Notes: generated by a model from the sequence alone, not told the origin. Positions 1 to 12,300 are shown, counted from the stretch's first letter. The stretch is DNA of 64,000 bases from Endozoicomonas sp. 4G (GCF_023822025.1 NZ_CP082909.1:1354001-1418000), one strand, 5' to 3'. Program-made: numbers and translations.

Positions 1-313
1 GCTCCTGCCCAAACAGGCTGGCTTGCAGGTCGATTTCACGAAACAGGTAGTCGAGGTACTCTTCGGCTCTGGAGCGGTGTTTGGTGACTATCTTGTTGCA
101 GGCACAGTAGTAGCAGACGTGGCTGCAAAAAGGGATGTGCACGTAAAGGGACAAGGGTTTATTGATGGCACTGCTTCTCCAGGCGCTGGATTCATAGTGC
201 GTGAGATTAAACCCCTCCTGAAACTGAACAGCAGTAGGGTAGGACGTATATCTCGGGCCACTGAGGTCGTACTTTTTGATCAGACCTGTATCCCATACGG
301 GGGCTGTAATCAT
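1..313 (-). CDS. hemN: Oxygen-independent coproporphyrinogen III oxidase, N-terminal part (runs off the window)
   Basis: Radical-SAM enzyme that converts coproporphyrinogen III to protoporphyrinogen IX without oxygen. Translating the minus strand from the ATG at 313 gives about 104 residues before the window ends. They include the family N-terminus (YDLSGPRYTSYPTAVQF), then PLSLYVHIPFC followed by the CxxxCxxC-type cluster region (CSHVCYYCACNKIVT), which binds the 4Fe-4S cluster. An in-frame stop lies just upstream of the ATG, so this start is well bounded. The rest of the gene is outside the window. An FNR/ANR-like box about 105 bp upstream fits anaerobic induction, as known for hemN in enterics and pseudomonads. 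Confidence 0.9.
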   Translation of the reverse strand, partial: MITAPVWDTGLIKKYDLSGPRYTSYPTAVQFQEGFNLTHYESSAWRSSAINKPLSLYVHIPFCSHVCYYCACNKIVTKHRSRAEEYLDYLFREIDLQASLFGQE

Positions 314-416
314 GCTAACTCTCGAACTGGTTACAGGTCATGTGGCTGGATCGAATAAACAGTCGGATGACCCGATTCTTTAATTAACAGTTTAAAGACT
401 AAACGCATAAATGTAG

Positions 417-430
417 TTGATGTGCGTCAA
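417..430. promoter_or_regulatory. FNR/ANR-type binding site upstream of hemN
   Basis: The palindrome TTGAT-N4-GTCAA matches the FNR/ANR consensus TTGAT-N4-ATCAA with one change. It lies in the 396-bp gap between the divergent hemN (start 313) and the NRAMP-type gene (start 710). It is nearer hemN, whose family is a classic FNR/ANR target. The rest of the gap shows no gene. Confidence 0.6.
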
Positions 431-709
431 TAAGCTGGTGGCGTCATTTCAGATGAGTTTTTTGGTGAAGTTTAACGGGTAACGGCACAGATTTTCCGAT
501 TCTAAAGATCCGGGTAGCTTCAGAAAATCAGCGATTCTCTCTATAAAAAAGCTGAAACTGTAAATCGTCTTTGGGGTTCGATAGTATTCATACCACTGGA
601 GATTCTGGTTTTCGCATTTGCGAACTCAGTAACCGGCCACTATAAAATAACGGCTGCATTCAGCGGCAGACTGTTTTTCAGATCGCCCTTTTTCAAAAAG
701 TAAAAAAGT

Positions 710-1993
710 ATGTCTTCAAATAACCTTTCGTATGAAAAAACCTCAACCGGTTCCGCCGTTGCTGGCAAAAATAACAAATGGTCAGCACTGGGTCCTGGCA
801 TTATGGTGGCTGCTGCGGCCATCGGTGGTTCCCATATTGTCGCATCGACCCAAGCAGGTGCTCACTTCGGCTGGCAGCTGGTGGGCCTGGTGATTCTTAT
901 TAACCTTTTGAAATATCCCTTTTTCCAGTTTGGTGCCCGTTATACGGCTGCTACCGGTGAGTCTTTGATGGCGGGCTATGGTCGTCTGGGTAAAGGCTGG
1001 CTAGCTCTGTTTCTGGCGCTGAACAGTTTTGTCGGGGTCGTGAACATAGCCGCATTGATGGGCTTGACGGCAGCACTTCTGACCTGGGTGGCACCCGGAG
1101 TGTCCAGTCAGGTGTTGGTCTCAGTAATAGCAGGTGTCAGTCTGCTGATTATTCTGCTGGGTCATTACACACTGGTTGACAGAGTGACCAAGCTGATTGT
1201 TGTGTTGCTTTCTGTAGTGACTGTCCTGGCTGCCCTGGTCGCTTTTGGTCAGGGACCTGTTGCGCCGACTGATTTTGTCAGCCCAAGCCCCTGGACCATG
1301 GCCTCGGTCGGGTTTCTGGTGGCCTTGATGGGATGGATGCCGGCCCCGATCGAAGTATCGGCCATGAATTCTGTATGGAGCATGAGCAAGAAAAAAGAGC
1401 GTGGGTACCTGAGTGTGAAAGATGCCCTGTTTGATATGAACCTTGGTTATGTGGTTACCGCTGTTCTGGCTTTGTTCTTCCTGGCTATGGGAGCCACGGT
1501 ACTACACGGCAGTGGTGTTGAGCCGGCGGCGAGCAGTGCCGCTTTCACCCAGCAGCTGGTGTCTATGTATTCCTCGACCATTGGCCCCTGGAGTAGCTGG
1601 CTGGTTGTTATTGCTGCTATATGCTGCATTTACAGCTCTGCGCTGACCTGTATTGACGGTTACAGTCGTACAATTTTCAGTGCCTGGCTGAACCTCCAGC
1701 AGCGTGACACCGATGAGACTGAAAAGCCGCTACTGATTTTAGTGGTCACTGCTCTGGCATTGATCGTCGTTCTGATGTTCCCCGGGACTATGCTGTCTAT
1801 GGTTAAATTCGGCATGATTGTCGCTTTTCTGACCACTCCTGTTTTTGCCTGGTTAAACTATCGCCTGATCCAGTCTGAACAGGTTCCTGAGCAGCATCGT
1901 CCCGGAAAGGCGCTGACTTTCTGGGCCCAGCTGGGAATGGTGTTCCTGTTTGGCTTCGCCGGATTTTTTATCTGGTGGCAATGGTTGATGTAA
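710..1993 (+). CDS. Divergent NRAMP-family metal transporter
   Basis: A 427-residue integral membrane protein with about 11 hydrophobic segments. The first segment starts GPGIMVAAAAIGGSH, which aligns with TM1 of NRAMP/MntH proteins. In canonical manganese/iron NRAMPs this segment carries DPGN; here the positions read GGSH. The TM6 region reads GWMPAPIEVS instead of the usual MPHN-type motif. The protein therefore belongs to the NRAMP superfamily but lacks the metal-ligand signatures of MntH, so Mn2+ import should not be assumed. Substrate is unknown. It is monocistronic, and the hairpin at 2032-2057 lies just beyond its stop. Confidence 0.82.
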   Translation: MSSNNLSYEKTSTGSAVAGKNNKWSALGPGIMVAAAAIGGSHIVASTQAGAHFGWQLVGLVILINLLKYPFFQFGARYTAATGESLMAGYGRLGKGWLALFLALNSFVGVVNIAALMGLTAALLTWVAPGVSSQVLVSVIAGVSLLIILLGHYTLVDRVTKLIVVLLSVVTVLAALVAFGQGPVAPTDFVSPSPWTMASVGFLVALMGWMPAPIEVSAMNSVWSMSKKKERGYLSVKDALFDMNLGYVVTAVLALFFLAMGATVLHGSGVEPAASSAAFTQQLVSMYSSTIGPWSSWLVVIAAICCIYSSALTCIDGYSRTIFSAWLNLQQRDTDETEKPLLILVVTALALIVVLMFPGTMLSMVKFGMIVAFLTTPVFAWLNYRLIQSEQVPEQHRPGKALTFWAQLGMVFLFGFAGFFIWWQWLM

Positions 1994-2031
1994 AGTCCAT
2001 TTTTCAGGGAATGCATACCGGTAGCGCGTCA

Positions 2032-2057
2032 CGCTCCCAAGCTGGCGCATGGGAGCG
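2032..2057. repeat. REP-like palindrome downstream of the NRAMP gene
   Basis: CGCTCCCA (2032-2039) pairs with TGGGAGCG (2050-2057) around a 10-nt loop. The flank GGAATGCATACC resembles the flank of the palindrome at 50266-50287. No strong T-tract follows, so it is better called a dispersed REP-like repeat than a terminator, though it could protect the 3' end of the mRNA. Confidence 0.5.
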
Positions 2058-2178
2058 ATTCAGGGTTTTAGGGCTTTTAGTCAGGTAGGTGAGAACGAGT
2101 CAATTTACTTAATGCACTCTGCGCTGACTAAAAGGAACAACATCGGCTTGTGTTGAACTGTGATATAATGTCCCTCTT

Positions 2179-2417
2179 CAAGACTCAGGTGCGTATAGGC
2201 CATCCTAGGAGCCTGACCGAGAATAGCTGCCCTACTGCGGCGACAGCAAATTGGTCTAAAAATCCGCTTTTGTTCGTCAAATAGCTAGCTATTCTCCTCA
2301 CAAAACCGAATTTTTATCCTCAATTTTCTGCCGTCCTCGCTACGGGCGCTATTCTCGGTCAGGCTCCTAGGCTCCTCTGTACGGTTTGGTCGCTTTACAG
2401 AGTACCCCTGAGTCTTG
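2179..2417. mobile_element. MITE-like inverted-repeat element, about 239 bp
   Basis: The outer 11-bp arms CAAGACTCAGG (2179-2189) and CCTGAGTCTTG (2407-2417) are perfect inverted copies. Inside them a perfect 24-bp inverted repeat runs 2204-2227 against 2348-2371. The core holds no convincing reading frame. Small size, nested terminal inverted repeats and absence of a gene fit a non-autonomous miniature element. No target-site duplication could be identified with certainty. It fills most of the 507-bp gap between the transporter and the PPTase. Confidence 0.6.
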
Positions 2418-2500
2418 ATTCATTTCAAAGGTTCTGTTGCAGCGCTCTGGTTACAGAGGTTATGCACTTATGATACGAATTCAGGCTTAAACAATGACAC

Positions 2501-3241
2501 ATGATTGATGCATTATCAGAGAACAGTAATCTTCATGGTTTGAAGGATGTAGATCGGCAAATTCCATGGCCCCATTTAATGAAGCAGAATATGTGTTTTA
2601 CCTCAGGGCGGTTTGATCAAAGTATTGTTTGCGAAGCTACAATAGCTAGCTTGACCCAATCGCTGCCGGAATCGTATTTTTCTTCTGTCAAAAGCCGTAG
2701 GGCTGAGTATTTAGCGGGAAGAATGTGCGCTGCTGATGCAATAAATCGGTTACTAGGTTGCTGGTTAACACCCGGTAGTAGTATATCAGGTGCACCCATC
2801 TGGCCGGAAGGCGTAGTGGGTTCTCTCAGCCACAGTGATCATAATGTTGCTTCTGTCGTGATGAGTACTTATGGTCGATTGAAGGGTATCGGGCTTGATT
2901 TGGAGCAAATTGTACCTTATGACCAGATAGATGCGCTGGTGGATTTGGTATTATTGCCTGATGAAAGAAAACGATTTGTTGTAAAAGAGTTTTCGCGTTG
3001 GCTACAGAGAATAAATACCTCCATGGTTTTTTCTCTTAAAGAGAGTCTTTTCAAAGCATTATATCCGCTGGTCGGTAAGCTCTTTTATTTTGATGCTGCA
3101 GAGGTTCTGAATTGTACTTTAGGTGGGCTTGCGTATCTGCGGGTTATTGAAAATTTATCACCATCATATGGACATGGTTTTCAAGCATGTGGATACAGTT
3201 GTCTTTATAGAGGTAATATATTAACTATTGTATATGTTTGA
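2501..3241 (+). CDS. 4'-phosphopantetheinyl transferase, EntD/Sfp type
   Basis: Transfers the phosphopantetheine arm of CoA to the conserved serine of carrier domains. The 246-residue protein shows the family marks in order: RRAEYLAGR near residue 70, the GSLSHS segment near 110, the Mg-binding GIGLDLEQ near 130, and FSLKESLFKALYP near 185 (the W/FxxKEaxxK signature). It is convergent with the NRPS, whose stop lies about 90 bp away, so it is the natural activator of that enzyme's five PCP domains. Several ATGs cluster at the 5' end (2494, 2501, 2508); 2501 is the longest in-frame choice. A role in fatty-acid ACP activation is less likely for this subfamily. Confidence 0.9.
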   Translation: MIDALSENSNLHGLKDVDRQIPWPHLMKQNMCFTSGRFDQSIVCEATIASLTQSLPESYFSSVKSRRAEYLAGRMCAADAINRLLGCWLTPGSSISGAPIWPEGVVGSLSHSDHNVASVVMSTYGRLKGIGLDLEQIVPYDQIDALVDLVLLPDERKRFVVKEFSRWLQRINTSMVFSLKESLFKALYPLVGKLFYFDAAEVLNCTLGGLAYLRVIENLSPSYGHGFQACGYSCLYRGNILTIVYV

Positions 3242-3333
3242 TTTGTTTTCTTTTTTTTGCCAGCCATACATTATCAGGCAAGATTGGCAGATTTTATAAC
3301 TTGCTGAATTGAGCTTTAAAGCACATAAAACAA

Positions 3334-6300
3334 TCAGTCGTGAGAATCTATAAGATATTTGATGCCTTTAATTGTGGGGTTGTTGAAGAATGATGGAAGG
3401 TAAAGTCTCTTGCCTGATTTTTTCTCAATTTGCTTGCTCATAAAGACCGCCTGAAGGGAGCTTCCCCCTAGTTCAAAAAAACTGTCATGATCATTAATGG
3501 AATCTTTAGATAAAGATAATATGCTTTGCCAGATTTCCTTAATCTCTTTTGTTTGAATGGGAGTGAGCGCAGTACTTGCTTTGGATGTAGAAGGTTCGTA
3601 GACGTATAATGATTTTCGATCAGATTCAGATAAAGATGTATGATCGTCAGTTTCAGGACATTGCAGGCTTTTTCTGGCAGACAGCTGAATATCCGATAGT
3701 TTACCGTCTGAGTTATTCACCATCCTATTTAAAATATGGATATAGTTTGTCCAGAGATAATTGATGGTTTCTTCTTTGAAACAAGAGGTTGCGTAGTCTA
3801 ATTGAGCAATCATACAGGATGGTTTGTCATCAATAACCAACTTCAGGTCAAACCAGGTTGTGTCTCTTTGATAGTGGATGTTTTCAGTGCCGTGAATTTC
3901 AGTGTAATCAAAATGTTGTACATTAAACATAACCTGAAACAAAGGGTTTTTCTCAGAGCTTCGGGGATTATTGAGAGCTTCTACTATATGTTGAAAAGGC
4001 AGTTCTTTAAGCTGATTAACATATGCAACTTTCTTATGGCAGTCAGATATTAGCTGACTTAATCCTTTGTCCGGTGCGATGTTTGTTCTTATGACTGCAG
4101 TGTGTACTAAAAATCCAACCAGTGTTTTAAGTTGTGGATGGTTTCTTGTAGCTACCTGAGTACCAATTGCAATATCATCTGTATCACTGTACCGGCATAA
4201 CAATAGGCTAAAGGCACTAAGCATAATACTGAAGATGGTAACCGCTTCTTGCTTTGCCAGACTCCGCAATTGATCCGACAGCTCTTCTGACAATACAAAA
4301 GAGTTAACGTGTCCACGATAATCAAATTGTGGTGGTCGGGGGTAATCGGTTGGCAGATGAAGGGGTTTTAGACCGTCAAGTTCATGCCGCCACCAACGTT
4401 GTTGCTCCTTAATTAATGAGAGGGGCAGATTTTCCTGTTCCCAAACCGAAAAATCCAGAGAATCAATATCAGGTTCGGGGAGAGATGCCTCAGTACTATT
4501 TTCAGTATGGGGACCGGTGGCTAACAACTGGTTCAGTTCTTTAGAGAGGATCTCGAGGGACCAGGCATCAACTGCAATATGATGAAAGAGTAATAACAAA
4601 AAATGGTCTGTCTTGTCAGGTGTCTTACTATCCGCAGACAACCATAGCAGCCGCAGAGGGTATTGGGAGGTCAGATCAAAAGGCGTATTGATTTCCTTGT
4701 GAATAATAGAGCTAAGTTCGTTGTTATTGATTTGCCGGTGATCAACGCTCAATGTCTGTTCGTGTACCTGTTGAATCATTTCACCATCCTCAGTGGTCGT
4801 GAAGCAGGTACGAAGTGCTTTATGGCGCTGGACAAGTTGTTGCAAGGCCCCGACCAGCGTTTGTGCCTGCTTTGGCTGATGGAGTTTCAGCACCATGGGA
4901 ATGTGATAGGCGGCAGTCCCCTGCTCATACTGTTCGATAAACCAGAGGCGCTGTTGCGCGAAGGACATGGGCGCCTGGCTCAGGTGGCGGGCCGGTATCG
5001 GCTTAATATCCCGGGTCAGTTCCGAAGCCAGCCGGGCAATGGTCGGATGCTGGAACAACAGGGCGACTGGTACGTCCACCGACAGCGCCTGGGCAATACG
5101 CTGGCAGAGTCGTATGGCCAGCAGGGAGTCACCGCCGAGCTGGAAGAAGTTGTCGTGTATGCCGATCTGCTCAATGTTCAGCAGTTCCTGCCAGAGGTCA
5201 CAGAGTCGTGTTTCGTCGGGGGTAGTGGGTGGAGCATACTGCACATGGCTGCTGATCTCTGGTTCAGGCAGAGCCTTGCGATCCAGTTTGCCAGTGCGGG
5301 TCATGGGGAATGACTCAACGGCAATAAAAGCCTTTGGGATCATGTATTCTGGCAGTTTCTGACGCAATTGAGCCTGTAGCGAAGCTTCAACCTGTGGCTG
5401 TTCGCAGGTATACCAGCAGACGAGGTAGTCATACTGATCCTGAGAATCATTGCTTCGGCTGCGTGGTTGCACAAAGGCCCTGGTGATGCCGGGTATGGTC
5501 GTCAGTGTCTGTTCGATTTCAGCCGGCTCTATTCTGTGCCCTCGGATTTTAACCTGCCGATCGATACGGCCTATGTAGAGCAATTCGCCATTGTCGAGCC
5601 ACTTGACCTTGTCACCTGTTCGATAGACATGGCCATGTATTGGAAGCGAAGGCACATCTACAAAGGCTGCTTTCGTCAACTCAGGTTGATTCAGATAACC
5701 ACGGGCCAACCCGTGACCACCGATATACAGTTCGCCTGGAATGCCGACGGGGACTGGCAGCAGGTATTGATCCAGCACATAGACCCGTGTATTGGTTAAT
5801 GGCTTGCCAATGGATAGGGAATCCCTGTTTTGAGCAGGACTCAATCGCACCTGGGCAGTAGTGGCGATAACCGTAGTCTCAGTTGGGCCGTAGGTATTAA
5901 ATACTAAGGTGTGGTGTGGGCAGGCGGTAATGAACCGGTGAGCAAGGTCGTCATTAAATGTTTCTGCACCGACCAAAACCAGCCTCAGGCACTGAAGGGA
6001 ATCTGAACTTTTTTGTGAAATGGTTTTGAGAAATCTTTCCAGCTGTGTTGGAACAAACATGATGATGGATACAGAGTGTTGACAGATCATGGTCGCCAAT
6101 GTGTCTGGATCATAGCGAGCATCAAGCGAAGCAATGACTGTATGCCCTTTTGAAGACATACTAAAAAATATTTCCCATATGGAAACATCAAACCCATGGG
6201 ATATCTTCTGGATAAGAACATCGCTGTGATCCGTGGGATACCGAACCAGGCAGTCCTGAATAAAGTGGACACTGGCAGCATGTGAAATCATGACACCTTT

Positions 6301-9300
6301 AGGCTGACCAGTGGTGCCGGAGGTGTAGATTATATAGGCGAGGTGATCTTTGGTAACCAGTGAGTCCGGATTGTGCCGTGTCAGATCAGCCCATAATATT
6401 TTATCCAGCATTACTGCAGAAACGTTTTCCTGATGATCAGGACTGTCCCAGAATGATGGTTGGTGAGACGTTGTCAACACCACCCGGGATCCTGTGTCAT
6501 TGAGGATAAAACGAAGACGTTCAATTGGGTCGGTGTGGTTCACCGGAACATACACGCACCCTGCCTTCAATACCGCCATGGCAGCAATGTTAAATTCAAG
6601 ACAGGGCTTACAGCAGACCATGACACAGGTTTCCGGTGGGATGACACCGTCGCATTGTGCTTTTATTGATTGTGCTTTTATTGTCTCCTGAATCATCATT
6701 GCCAGCTGGTTGGCCCGGTTGTTGACCTCCCGGTTGGTTAACTGCTGCTCTTCAAATACAAGACAGAGGTTATCCGGGTACTGTTTGGCCTGCTGTTCAA
6801 ACAACTGGTGCAGCAGGAGGCTTTCCTGGCCTTCGGGCAGGGGAGCGTCGGTCTGGTTCCAGTCAACGACGATCTGCTGGTATTCCTCAACACTGAGCAG
6901 GGAGATCTCCCGGGTTAAACACTCTGGCCGGGCAACAAACTGCTCAAGTACGCGCTTATAGTGCTGCCACAGGCGTGTTACGGTCTCTTCCCGGAACAGG
7001 GCTGTTGCGTATTCGAGATTGGCATGAAGTCTGTCTTCCTGGTCATCCACTATCAGGGTCAGGTCAAACTTTGTAGTCTGTGCCTCCGGTGGCAGGGGCA
7101 GCTGTGATATGCCCTGACCTTGAGCCAGGGTAAAGTGCTGCACGGCAAACATCACCTGGAACAGCGGGTGACGGGAAGGGTCCCGTTCTACCTGCAACTG
7201 ATCAACCAGCTGCTCAAAGGGAATATCCTGATGCTGTTGCACGACGGCGACTGATTGGTGCATCTGGCGAATCAGTTCACAGCAGGTCTGTTCAGGGGCA
7301 AGTCGGGTACGGACCACCAGGGTGTTGGCAAAAAAACCGGCAAGGGATTCCAGCTGCGGGTGCTGGCGATTGGCGACCGGGCTACCAACGGCAACATCGT
7401 CCTGACTGCAGTAACGGCTGAGCAGTACGGCAAAGGCACTGAGCATGACCGTGTACAGGGTGGTATTTTCACGATTGGCCAGTTGGCGCAACTGCGCAGA
7501 GAGTTCCGATGACAGCGAACATTGGCAATGGCCACCGCGGTAGTCGATTTGCCGTGGTCGAGGATAATCCAGTGGCAGGTTCAGGGGTTCCAGGTCTGCC
7601 AGTTCCTGCTGCCACCATCGGGTCTGGGTTTCCAGCAGCTGGTCCTGCCAGGTTTCCTGTTGCCAGAGGGTGAAGTCCAGGTAATCGATGGGCAATTCGG
7701 GAAGCACGGTTTCCGGCGTATTCTGGTGGGATGGCAGTGCGCCCATCACGCCCATCAATAGTGTCAGCTCTCTGGAAAGCATTTCCAGGGACCAGCCGTC
7801 CACGGCAATGTGATGAAAGAGTAACAGGAAAATGTCTTCTTCCTGACGGGTTTCAGACGCAGCGCCCGACGGATTATCACTGACCGTAAACCAGACGACG
7901 CGAAGCGGATACTGAGTGCTGAGATTAAACGGTGTGTTAATGGAACGGGACAGAGCCGGGTTTAACTCAGCTTTAGCCAGTGTTTTTTGCTCAACCGGCA
8001 ATGGGCCTTTCTGAACTTGTTGCAGAGGCTGACCATCATCATCCGTGCTGAAAAAAGTCCTCAGGGTTTTATGGCGTTGAACCAGTAGTTGCAAGGCCCC
8101 GACCAGCGTTTGTGCCTGCTTTGGCTGATGGAGTTTCAGCACCATGGGAATGTGATAGGCGGCAGTCCCCTGCTCATACTGTTCGATAAACCAGAGACGC
8201 TGTTGCGCGAAGGACATGGGCGCCTGGCTCAGGTGGCGGGCCGGTATCGGCTTAATATCCAGGGTCAGTTCCGGAGCCAGCCGGGCAATGGTCGGATGCT
8301 GGAACAACAGGGCGACTGGTACGTCCACCGACAGCGCCTGGGCAATACGCTGGCAGAGTCGTATGGCCAGCAGGGAGTCACCGCCGAGCTGGAAGAAGTT
8401 GTCGTGTATGCCGATCTGCTCGATGTTCAGCAGTTCCTGCCAGAGGTCACAGAGTCGTGTTTCGTCGGGGGTAGTGGGTGGGGCATACTGCACATGGCTG
8501 CTGATCTCTGGTTCAGGCAGAGCCTTGCGATCCAGTTTGCCAGTGCGGGTCATGGGGAATGACTCAACGGCAATAAAAGCCTTTGGGATCATGTATTCTG
8601 GCAGTTTCTGACGCAATTGAGTCTGTAGCGAAGCTTCAACCTGTGGCTGTTCGCAGGTATACCAGCAGACGAGGTAGTCATACTGATCCTGCGAATCATT
8701 GCTTCGGCTGCGTGGTTGCACAAAGGCCCTGGTGATGCCGGGTATGGTCGTCAGTGTCTGTTCGATTTCAGCCGGCTCTATTCTGTGCCCCCGGATTTTA
8801 ACCTGCTGATCGATACGGCCTATGTAGAGCAATTCGCCATTGTCGAGCCACTTGACCTCGTCACCTGTTCGATAGACATGGCCATGTATTCCTGACGGAA
8901 GCGAAGGCACATCTATAAAGGCTGCTTTCGTCAACTCAGGTTGATTCAGATAACCACGGGCCAACCCGTGACCACCGATATACAGTTCGCCTGGAATGCC
9001 GACGGGGACTGGCTGCATATATTGATCCAGCACATAGACCCGTGTATTGGTTAATGGCTTGCCAATGGATAGGGAATCCCTGTTTTGATCGGGACTCAAT
9101 CGCACCTGGGCAGTAGTGGCGACAACCGCAGTCTCAGCTGGGCCGTAGGCATTAAATACCAGAGTGTGGTGTGGGCAGGTGGTAATGAACCGGTGAGCAA
9201 GGTCGTCATTAAATGTTTCTCCAATGACAAAAGCCAGCCTCAGACACTGAAGAGAATCTGAACTTTTTTGTGAAATGGTTTTGAGAAATCTTTCCAGCTG

Positions 9301-12300
9301 TGTTGGAACAAATATGATGATGGATACAGAGTGTTGACAGATCATGGTCGCCAATGTGTCCGGGTCATAGCGAGCATCAAGCGAAGCAATGACTGTATGC
9401 CCTTTTGAAGACATACTAAATAATATTTCCCATATGGAAACATCAAACCCATGGGATATCTTCTGGATAAGAACATCGCTGTGATCCGTGGGATACCGAA
9501 CCAGGCAGTCCTGAATAAAGTTGACACTGGCCCCGTGTGAAATCATCACCCCTTTTGGCTGTCCGGTGGTGCCGGAGGTGAAGATAATATAAGCGAGTTG
9601 ATCATGGCTGATCAGTGCGGGCGGGTTGTACAGTGTTTGCTCTGTCCATGATATGTCGTCCAGCATCACGACAGAAACGCTATCCGGTTCATCGTGCTTG
9701 TCCCAGAAGCAGTTGTCCCAGAAGCAGGGTTGGTGAGACGTCGTCAATACCATCCGGGATTGTGTGTCATTAAAGATAAAACGAAGACGTTCCACCGGAT
9801 CGGTATGGTTCACCGGGACATACACGCACCCTGCCTTCAATACCGCCATGGCAGCAATGTTAAATTCAAGACAGGGCTTACAGCAGACCATGACACAGGT
9901 TTCCGGTGGGATGACACCGTCGCATTGTGCTTTTATTGTCTCCTGAATCATCATTGCCAGCTGGTTGGCCCGGTTGTTGACCTCCCGGTTGGTTAACTGC
10001 TGCTCTTCAAATACAAGACAGAGGTTATCCGGGTACTGTTTGGCCTGCTGTTCAAACAACTGGTGCAGCAGGAGGCTTTCCTGGCCTTCGGGCAGGGGAG
10101 CGTCGGTCTGGTTCCAGTCAACGACGATCTGCTGGTATTCCTCAACACTGAGCAGGGAGACCTCCCGGGTTAAACACTCCGGCCGGGCAACAAACTGCTC
10201 AAGTACCCGCTTATAGTGCTGCCACAGGCGTGTTACGGTCTCTTCCCGGAACAGGGCTGTGGCGTATTCGAGATTGGCATGAAGTCTGTCTTCCTGGTCA
10301 TCCACTATCAGGGTCAGGTCAAACTTTGTAGTCTGTGCCTCCGGTGGCAGGGGAAGCTGTGATATGCCCTGACCTTGAGCCAGGGTAAAGTGCTGCACGG
10401 CAAACATCACCTGGAACAGCGGGTGACGGGAAGGGTCCCGTTCTACCTGCAACTGATCAACCAGCTGCTCAAAGGGAATATCCTGATGCTGTTGCACGAC
10501 GGCGACTGATTGGTGCACCTGGCGAATCAGTTCACGACAGGTCTGTTCAGGGGCAAGCCGGGTACGGACCACCAGGGTGTTGGCAAAAAAACCGGCAAGG
10601 GATTCCAGCTGCGGGTGCTGGCGATTGGCGACCGGGCTACCAACGGCAACATCGTCCTGACTGCAGTAACGGCTGAGCAGTACGGCAAAGGCACTGAGCA
10701 TGACCGTGTACAGGGTGGTATTTTCACGATTGGCCAGTTGGCGCAACTGCGCAGAGAGTTCCGGTGACAGCGAACATTGGCAATGGCCACCGCGGTAGTC
10801 GATTTGCCGTGGTCGAGGATAATCCAGTGGCAGGTTCAGGGGTTCCAGGTCTGCCAGTTCCTGCTGCCACCATCGGGTCTGGGTTTCCAGCAGCTGGTCC
10901 TGCCAGGTTTCCTGCTGCCAGAGGGTGAAGTCCAGGTAGTCGATGGGCAATTCGGGAAGCACGGTTTCCGGCGTATTCTGGTGGGATGGCAGTGCGCTCA
11001 TCAATAGTGTCAGCTCTCTGGAAAGCATTTCCAGGGACCAGCCGTCCACGGCAATGTGATGAAAGAGTAACAGGAAAATGTCTTCTTCCTGACGGGGTTC
11101 AGACGCAGCGCCTGACGGATTATCACTGACCGTAAACCAGACGACGCGAAGCGGATACTGAGTGCTGAGATTAAACGGTGTGTTAATGGAACGGGACAGA
11201 GCCGGGCTTAACTCCGCTTTAGCCAGTGTTTTTTGCTCAACCGGTAACGGGCCTTTCTGAACTTGTTGCAGAGGCTGACCATCATCATCCGTGCTGAAAA
11301 AAGTCCTCAGGGTTTTATGGCGTTGAACCAGTAGTTGCAAGGCCCCGACCAGCGTTTGTGCCTGCTTTGGCTGATGGAGTTTTAGCACCATGGGAATGTG
11401 ATAGGCGGCAGTCCCCTGCTCATACTGTTCGATAAACCAGAGACGCTGTTGCGCGAAGGACATGGGCGCCTGGCTCAGGTGGCGGGCCGGTATCGGCTCA
11501 ATATCCCGGGTCAGTTCCGGAGCCAGCCGGGCAATGGTCGGATGCTGGAACAACAGGGCGACGGGCACATCTATCGAAAACACCTGACCAATACGCTGGC
11601 AAAGTCGTATGGCCAGCAGGGAGTCACCGCCGAGCTGGAAGAAGTTGTCGTGTATGCCGATCTGCTCGATGTTAAGCAGTTCCTGCCAGAGGTCACAGAG
11701 TCGTGTTTCGTTAGGTGTGCCGGGCGCCGTGTACTGTTTTCTCTCTGGTAAGGATTCGACGCTGGAAAACTGTTTTCGATCTATTTTTCCACTGGCTAAC
11801 CTGGGGAGTGTCTGTAACATATGCACGTGCTGTGGCAGCATCCACTCAGGGAGTTGTTGAGACAGTAATCCCCGAACTTTCTCTGCGTCAAGCCCCAGAA
11901 CCTGGTTCGATTGCCTGGCCACAAAAAGCCGTAAATCCAAAGCGGCTGCCAGACCGCCTGTGGGGGTTGCACCGCTCTGGGCAACAGAGAACAGACGGTT
12001 GAGTCGATCAAGCCACTGATTTTCACTTAATAAGTCATGTTCACGATCGTCCTGATATTCATCACTGCCTACCTGAAGGCCTTTAAATAGATCCATTTGC
12101 GGCCAATATGTACACCCTTCAATGAAGAACAAGACTCCCCCGGGGCTCAGCAGGCTGCGAATATCTTCAAGGGCATGATCGATAACGTGAGCAACGTGCA
12201 AACTGTTTGAGGCGAATATGAAATCGAAGCTTGCCGGGTTTATTCCTTGGAGTGATGGTGCTTTATTAAGATCAAAAAAACGATATTCCATGCATGTATC

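Noticed and set aside
3242-3333. T-rich tract and GCCA/TGGC pairs between the PPTase and the NRPS as a terminator
   Set aside because: For either strand the T-run is on the wrong side of the weak stem.
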